DNA of 9,706 nucleotides, taken from the NCBI GenBank assembly GCA_029262955.1, contig JAJCYL010000227.1, positions 1-9,706 of the forward strand, read 5' to 3'. Shown piece by piece: positions 5,931 to 9,706 of the stretch. The notes below the pieces were generated by a model. The model did not search any database. It was not told the DNA's origin and worked only from the letters and a program-made list of their open reading frames with translations. Position 1 is the first letter of the stretch. Every line of letters starts with the position of its first letter. Origin of the DNA: Cytophagales bacterium (GTDB taxonomy: Bacteria > Bacteroidota > Bacteroidia > Cytophagales > Cyclobacteriaceae). The position numbers and the translations under genes are program-made.

Positions 5931-7546
5931 TGCAACGACTGATATTCATATCGATCTTAACCTTCTGTATGGCTTCAACCGGTCTCTTCGGTCAATCTTT
6001 AGCACTCTATAATTTACGCAATGACATTGCACAAAATGCCAGATTTAATGCCGCATTTATCCCTGAAGGAAAAACCATCATTGGCTTACCGGTAATTTCT
6101 GGTATTTCAGTTGGCCTGAATGGTGCCACCAATTACAATAACTTAATTTCAAGAAATACTGAGGGACAACTCATCGTCGACTTCGATGGCCTGATTGATG
6201 ATCTGGATGAAAAAAGCTTTTACCATGCCAATGCCACAATAGGAGATTTATATATTGGATTTAAGAGACAAAATGCATTCCTATCATTCTTTATAAATGA
6301 AAGAATTGAAGTAAATGCTTTTACCCCAAAAAGTCTACTCGATTTTGCCTGGCAAGGGAACAATAGTTTTGGTGGAAGATTTTACAATTTCGAAAGATTT
6401 GCTGTAGACTTTAAGTATTATCGAGAAATTGGTTTAGGTATTGCCAAACCCTTAACGAACCAATTGCAAGTTGGAGGTAGGCTGAAGTTGATTCAGGGGA
6501 TAATTGCCGGACGTACCGACCGAAGATTCAATACAAGAATCCGTACAACTGCCAACACATTTTTAATCGACTTCGAAGCCAATAATGCCAGATATGATAT
6601 GTCAGGAAAAAATGCCATTGAAAATGGTACACATCTAATCAATAATGCCAGCAAAGGTTTTGCTCTCGATCTTGGACTGGAATATCAACTTAGTGAACTG
6701 GCCTACTTGTCATTTGGTTTAAATGACATAGGGTATATTAAATGGAAAGCAGATCCGGAAAATTTTGTGCTGAGGAATAAAGAATTTGAATGGAGAGGTC
6801 TTGAATTGCAGACTATTGAGGATCTTGGTAAGCAAGTCAAGGACTCGCTTAAAAGCAAATTCGATAGAGACGAGACAGAGGAAAGTTTTACTACTGGATT
6901 GAACACCCGAAGCTACATTACTATGTTTTTCCATCCCACCTACCAGGATGAAGTCTCCGTAACTCTCGCCAATAGATTCGTCAATGGCAGGCTTCTCACC
7001 ACCTTCGGAACTGGCATTAATCATCATTTCGGTAAAGTATTTACTATGGGAGCTGTAGCTTCCTTAACATCCCAACAAGGTTTTGATTTAGGTGCGGCCA
7101 TGTCAGCCAATTTGGGACCGGTGCAACTGTACATGGCCTATGACCATCTGATAGGCCTAACTAATGTCACAAAGATCGATGCCTTCCAATTTGATTTTGG
7201 TCTCAACCTTGTTTTTGGAAAGAAGAAGGTGGCAAAGAGTACCAAAGACCCTAGACAGGAAATTATTGAGCGAAATAATGCTGCAAGCCCTGATTTCCCT
7301 GCAAGTAAGGGCGGTTATACACCTGTAATCAGGGAAGAAGGCATCTATCAAATAATTAAGGAGAGAAAAGTACCGGAGATAATTAAACCAACCCCTTCTA
7401 ATGGAGACTTTAACGGAGATGCTGATAATGGAAAGAGAATGAAACCTCTAAAAGAAAGGCGCCGCAAAGGTGATTTCAATAAACGATCCGACGAAAGAGG
7501 TATCGAAAAATTCCTCTTCTGGAACAGATGGTTTAACAAGAATTAA
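5930..7546 (+). CDS. outer-membrane beta-barrel protein, DUF5723-like, with basic C-terminal tail
   Basis: A 538-residue protein with a signal peptide (hydrophobic 4-20, likely cut after FG at 20-21). The N-terminal block after cleavage, with LYNLRNDIAQNARFNAAFIP and then an IGLP stretch, matches my memory of the Bacteroidota family DUF5723, whose function is unknown. Amphipathic strands with alternating aromatic and small residues run to a last strand, FQFDFGLNLVFG, at 419-430, typical of a barrel end. A 108-residue tail follows (431-538), rich in Lys, Arg, Pro, Asn and Asp and ending WNRWFNKN; if the barrel is standard, this tail is periplasmic. The start is GTG at 5930 inside TAGTG. The ATG at codon 14 would destroy the signal peptide. 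The stop overlaps the convergent kdsC stop. A structural, transport or anchoring role with the preceding lipoprotein is inference. Confidence 0.85.
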   Translation: MQRLIFISILTFCMASTGLFGQSLALYNLRNDIAQNARFNAAFIPEGKTIIGLPVISGISVGLNGATNYNNLISRNTEGQLIVDFDGLIDDLDEKSFYHANATIGDLYIGFKRQNAFLSFFINERIEVNAFTPKSLLDFAWQGNNSFGGRFYNFERFAVDFKYYREIGLGIAKPLTNQLQVGGRLKLIQGIIAGRTDRRFNTRIRTTANTFLIDFEANNARYDMSGKNAIENGTHLINNASKGFALDLGLEYQLSELAYLSFGLNDIGYIKWKADPENFVLRNKEFEWRGLELQTIEDLGKQVKDSLKSKFDRDETEESFTTGLNTRSYITMFFHPTYQDEVSVTLANRFVNGRLLTTFGTGINHHFGKVFTMGAVASLTSQQGFDLGAAMSANLGPVQLYMAYDHLIGLTNVTKIDAFQFDFGLNLVFGKKKVAKSTKDPRQEIIERNNAASPDFPASKGGYTPVIREEGIYQIIKERKVPEIIKPTPSNGDFNGDADNGKRMKPLKERRRKGDFNKRSDERGIEKFLFWNRWFNKN

Positions 7547-8019
7547 ATCTCAAGAAAGAAGCGATCCAAGAATTCTCTGACACATCCGTCTCCACCATTT
7601 TTAGTTAATACTACATCACACGCATTGATTACTCGTAGCATAGAATCGGCAGGGCAGGCAGATAGACCAACAGCCTCAATAATGTCCATATCATTCACAT
7701 CATCTCCTAAATAAGCGACTTCATCTAATCGTAAATCAAGCTCCGTACACCATTCGTTCAATACACCCAATTTTGGCGTATCTCCTATGTAGCACTTTTC
7801 TATGCCCATCATTTCGGCCCTTTTTAAGATCATGCCACTGGACATACTATGACTAATAATACCAACCATCACCCCACTATTAATGGTCCTTCTTACACCA
7901 AGGCCATCTTTTGCATTGAATTTTTTGAATTGCTCACCCGACTCAAGAATGTAAATTCCACCATCTGTAAGGGTACCATCAACATCTAAAATGACAAGTT
8001 TAATTCCTGATGACTTCAT
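7543..8019 (-). CDS. kdsC: KdsC-type HAD phosphatase (3-deoxy-D-manno-octulosonate 8-phosphate phosphatase)
   Basis: A compact HAD hydrolase without cap domain, 158 residues (family 160-190). Motif I is ILDVDGTLTDG with nucleophile D12 and acid/base D14. K83 (TPKLG) fits motif III, and motif IV is GDDVND at 105-110. Members form tetramers and hydrolyse Kdo-8-phosphate to Kdo for lipopolysaccharide core synthesis. Motif II reads IISHSMSS at 54-61, where many KdsC proteins have a Thr-Gly-Arg turn; Ser56 can still serve as the motif II hydroxyl. The gene follows the DAHP synthase gene by 4 bases, so co-transcription is near certain, and no SD-like sequence precedes the ATG. Given that neighbour, a different 3-deoxy sugar-acid phosphate as substrate should not be excluded. 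The stop codon overlaps that of the convergent outer-membrane gene. Confidence 0.88.
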   Translation of the reverse strand: MKSSGIKLVILDVDGTLTDGGIYILESGEQFKKFNAKDGLGVRRTINSGVMVGIISHSMSSGMILKRAEMMGIEKCYIGDTPKLGVLNEWCTELDLRLDEVAYLGDDVNDMDIIEAVGLSACPADSMLRVINACDVVLTKNGGDGCVREFLDRFFLEI

Positions 8020-8023
8020 GTGA

Positions 8024-9022
8024 TCAAATTATAGTTTTACCAATTGACGCAGCAATTGGGGGCAAAGAATTAAATAAATCCTCAAACGCTTCAAAATCGA
8101 TTTGTTGTGAGGCGTCAGACAGGGCTTCCGATGGCTTTGGGTGACTTTCGATTAGCAGTCCGTCAATACCCATAGCAACACAGGCTCTCGTCAAATCTGG
8201 CACACCATAGGCATAACCCATTGCATGGCTAGGGTCGAGAAAGACAGGTAAGTTAATGTGCGCTTTTAAGTAGGCCACTCCGCATAAATCAAGCGTAAAT
8301 CGAGTCTTTGTTTCAAAGGTTCTGATGCCACGCTCACAAAGAATTACCTGGCTATTACCCAATGACAAAATAAACTCTGCAGCTTGTACAAACTCCTGGA
8401 GGGTTGATCCAAATCCTCGCTTTAATAATATTGGCTTTCGTGTTTGCCCACATTTTCGCAAAATACCCTGATCATACATGGCCTTAGCTCCAATCTGAAC
8501 AATATCTACCGCTTCAATTACCTCATCGATGTGGGTTGCATCACGAACTTCTGAAATGATCTTCAGTCCATACTTAGCTCTTATTTTCTTCAACAATTCA
8601 AGGCCTTCGTCCCCCAATCCCTGAAAAGAGTAAGGAGAAGTCCTCGGTTTATAACAACCGGCCCTTAATACCGCAATGCCCAGCCTTTTATTAAATTGAG
8701 CGCAATCCTCAATTTGTTTTTCAGATTCAACCGAACAAGGACCTGTAATGACCAGAGTGTTCTCACTGCCGCCCCCGATTGTCAGTCCATCTATTTGGAT
8801 TGACCTGGTTTGATTAAAATATTTGCGACTCGCCAGCTGAATATCTGAATCAAATACAAAGAATTGATCAACATACGGTTTGATGGCGTCTTTTAGTGTT
8901 TTATTGTGCGCAGCATTGACTAGTACATACCTAGTATGCTCCACAAAATAAATTGCCTCCAGCGATTGAGACAGCTCTTTGGCGACAACCTCGTCAATTC
9001 CCTCTTTTAAATGAATAATCAT
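8024..9022 (-). CDS. aroF: 3-deoxy-7-phosphoheptulonate (DAHP) synthase, type I-beta with N-terminal ferredoxin-like domain
   Basis: Condenses phosphoenolpyruvate and erythrose 4-phosphate, the first step of the shikimate pathway. At 332 residues it has an N-terminal ferredoxin-like domain (about 1-70), the allosteric module known from the Thermotoga enzyme, and a TIM-barrel catalytic domain. The likely metal ligands are all present: C96 (GPCSVES), H266 (DPSHAMG), E292 (IESHP) and D303 (LSDAS). KPRTSPYSFQGLG at 125-137 and CERGIRTFE at 229-237 mark DAHP synthase rather than the related Kdo-8-P synthase, which has KANRSS and ERG..FGY. Two places differ from the type I-beta enzymes I remember: QIGAKAMYDQ at 176-185 instead of QIGARNMQN, and HAMGYAYGVPDL at 266-277 instead of a Gly-Arg-Arg stretch. 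No chorismate mutase domain is attached. It leads a two-gene unit with kdsC. Confidence 0.9.
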   Translation of the reverse strand: MIIHLKEGIDEVVAKELSQSLEAIYFVEHTRYVLVNAAHNKTLKDAIKPYVDQFFVFDSDIQLASRKYFNQTRSIQIDGLTIGGGSENTLVITGPCSVESEKQIEDCAQFNKRLGIAVLRAGCYKPRTSPYSFQGLGDEGLELLKKIRAKYGLKIISEVRDATHIDEVIEAVDIVQIGAKAMYDQGILRKCGQTRKPILLKRGFGSTLQEFVQAAEFILSLGNSQVILCERGIRTFETKTRFTLDLCGVAYLKAHINLPVFLDPSHAMGYAYGVPDLTRACVAMGIDGLLIESHPKPSEALSDASQQIDFEAFEDLFNSLPPIAASIGKTII

Positions 9023-9053
9023 CTACTATCGGTCAATCACTTTTTCAATGCGG

Positions 9054-9085
9054 CAAATAGAAGAAGATTTGGTCAGTAAATCCAA
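9054..9085 (-). promoter_or_regulatory. probable promoter of the DAHP synthase/kdsC unit
   Basis: On the minus strand TCTATTTG (9061-9054) matches TAnnTTTG with one mismatch and has TTG (9085-9083) 21 bases upstream, normal spacing for this class. Transcription would start near 9047, leaving about 25 bases of leader. This is too short for a leader-peptide attenuator of the kind seen in some aromatic amino acid operons. Confidence 0.4.
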
Positions 9086-9162
9086 TGAAGCTAATCAAAA
9101 AGAATAGTCTTCATACGGGCAAATAAACGTTAGTCCACTTTTTTACCCCGATCTAAATTCTC

Positions 9163-9169
9163 TAATTTG
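9163..9169 (+). promoter_or_regulatory. weak -7-like element for panB
   Basis: TAATTTG resembles TAnnTTTG with one base missing and lies 20 bases before the ATG at 9190. No -33 TTG at normal spacing was seen. The 167-base divergent region between aroF and panB shows no other clear structure. Confidence 0.25.
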
Positions 9170-9189
9170 CTATTTAAGTGTAGTTAAAA

Positions 9190-9706
9190 ATGTCTATACA
9201 TAGCAATATAAAGAGGATTACCACTCATCAGTTGAAGGAGATGAAAAGTCGGGGTGAAAAGATAGCCATGCTCACTGCATACGACTATTCCATGGCCAGT
9301 ATAGTTGATTCGGCAGGAATTGATGTGATTCTGGTAGGTGACTCCGCATCGAATGTAATGGCAGGCCATGAAACCACATTACCAATTACACTGGACCAAA
9401 TGATTTATCATGCTTCCTCGGTAGTGAGAGCAATCCAGCGGGCATTGGTCATTGTCGATATTCCATTTGGCAGCTATCAGGGTAGCTCGCATGAAGCATT
9501 AAAGTCGGCCATACGCATTATGAAAGAATCCGGTGCACATGGAGTAAAAATGGAAGGTGGTGAAGAAATCCGAGAGTCTGTTGATCGAGTGCTAAGTGCC
9601 GGGGTACCTGTTATGGGCCACCTGGGTTTAACGCCACAATCCATTTACAAATTTGGCACTTATACGGTCAGAGCCCGCGAAGAGGTAGAGGCAGAAAAAC
9701 TTATAG
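9190..9706 (+). CDS. panB: 3-methyl-2-oxobutanoate hydroxymethyltransferase (ketopantoate synthase), N-terminal part
   Basis: Adds a one-carbon unit from 5,10-methylene-tetrahydrofolate to 2-oxoisovalerate to give ketopantoate, the first committed step of pantothenate (coenzyme A) synthesis. The gene runs off the right edge; 172 residues are visible of about 270. Clear family signatures are LTAYDYSMASIVDSAGID at 28-45, VGDSASNVMAGHETTLP at 49-65, VDIPFGSYQ at 89-97, VKMEGG at 119-124 and GHLGLTPQS at 143-151. The metal-site residues correspond to D51, D90 and E122. The catalytic glutamate in the C-terminal part lies outside the window. The start at 9190 fits the family, where a short lead precedes a conserved Thr-rich segment. 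The frame is open with no stop to the last base. It is divergent from the DAHP synthase gene. Confidence 0.95.
   Translation, partial: MSIHSNIKRITTHQLKEMKSRGEKIAMLTAYDYSMASIVDSAGIDVILVGDSASNVMAGHETTLPITLDQMIYHASSVVRAIQRALVIVDIPFGSYQGSSHEALKSAIRIMKESGAHGVKMEGGEEIRESVDRVLSAGVPVMGHLGLTPQSIYKFGTYTVRAREEVEAEKLI

Noticed and set aside
6585..6655. Repeated AATAATGCCAG in the outer-membrane gene
   Set aside because: Two copies of an Asn-Asn-Ala-coding stretch in a low-complexity barrel; fits chance and codon preference, and there is no third copy or regular spacing.
9023..9189. Riboswitch or attenuator between aroF and panB
   Set aside because: Predicted leaders are only about 15-25 bases and no convincing stem-loop or leader peptide is visible.
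9184..9369. Minus-strand frame over the start of panB
   Set aside because: Antisense to conserved PanB motifs; shadow only.

Overview
The window looks like ordinary chromosome of a free-living member of the Bacteroidota, probably the Cytophagales. Four things point there. Several genes are preceded by the TAnnTTTG-type -7 element of this phylum and have very short leaders. Shine-Dalgarno sequences are weak or absent. There is a lipoprotein plus outer-membrane beta-barrel pair of a kind typical of Bacteroidota. There is also a sphingolipid-type desaturase, in a phylum known to make sphingolipids. Base composition is AT-rich throughout (roughly 40 % GC by eye). I see no mobile element, phage gene, CRISPR array, tRNA or rRNA.

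Layout, left to right. The C-terminal half of purD (purine synthesis) enters from the left edge. A good promoter then drives a membrane di-iron desaturase that resembles eukaryotic dihydroceramide delta-4 desaturases along its whole length. Facing it on the minus strand is a previously unlisted 47-residue, two-helix membrane protein (1704-1847). After about 240 bases without a gene comes a minus-strand pair: an AhpD-like peroxidase-type protein followed by moaA (molybdenum cofactor). Divergent from that pair is a PLP enzyme of the D-cysteine desulfhydrase/ACC deaminase family. Next is a two-gene unit whose stop and start codons overlap (TAGTG): a large exported lipoprotein, then an outer-membrane barrel with a long basic C-terminal tail. 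These two converge, with overlapping stop codons, on a minus-strand pair consisting of a DAHP synthase and a KdsC-type phosphatase. Divergent from that pair, panB (pantothenate synthesis) runs off the right edge.

Most of the window is core metabolism: purines, molybdopterin, aromatic amino acids, Kdo/lipopolysaccharide and coenzyme A. The parts most worth a second look are the DES1-like desaturase, the translationally coupled lipoprotein/outer-membrane pair, the DAHP synthase-phosphatase pairing, in which the synthase has altered family motifs, and the unlisted small membrane protein. I found no convincing evidence of a wholly new multi-gene system.
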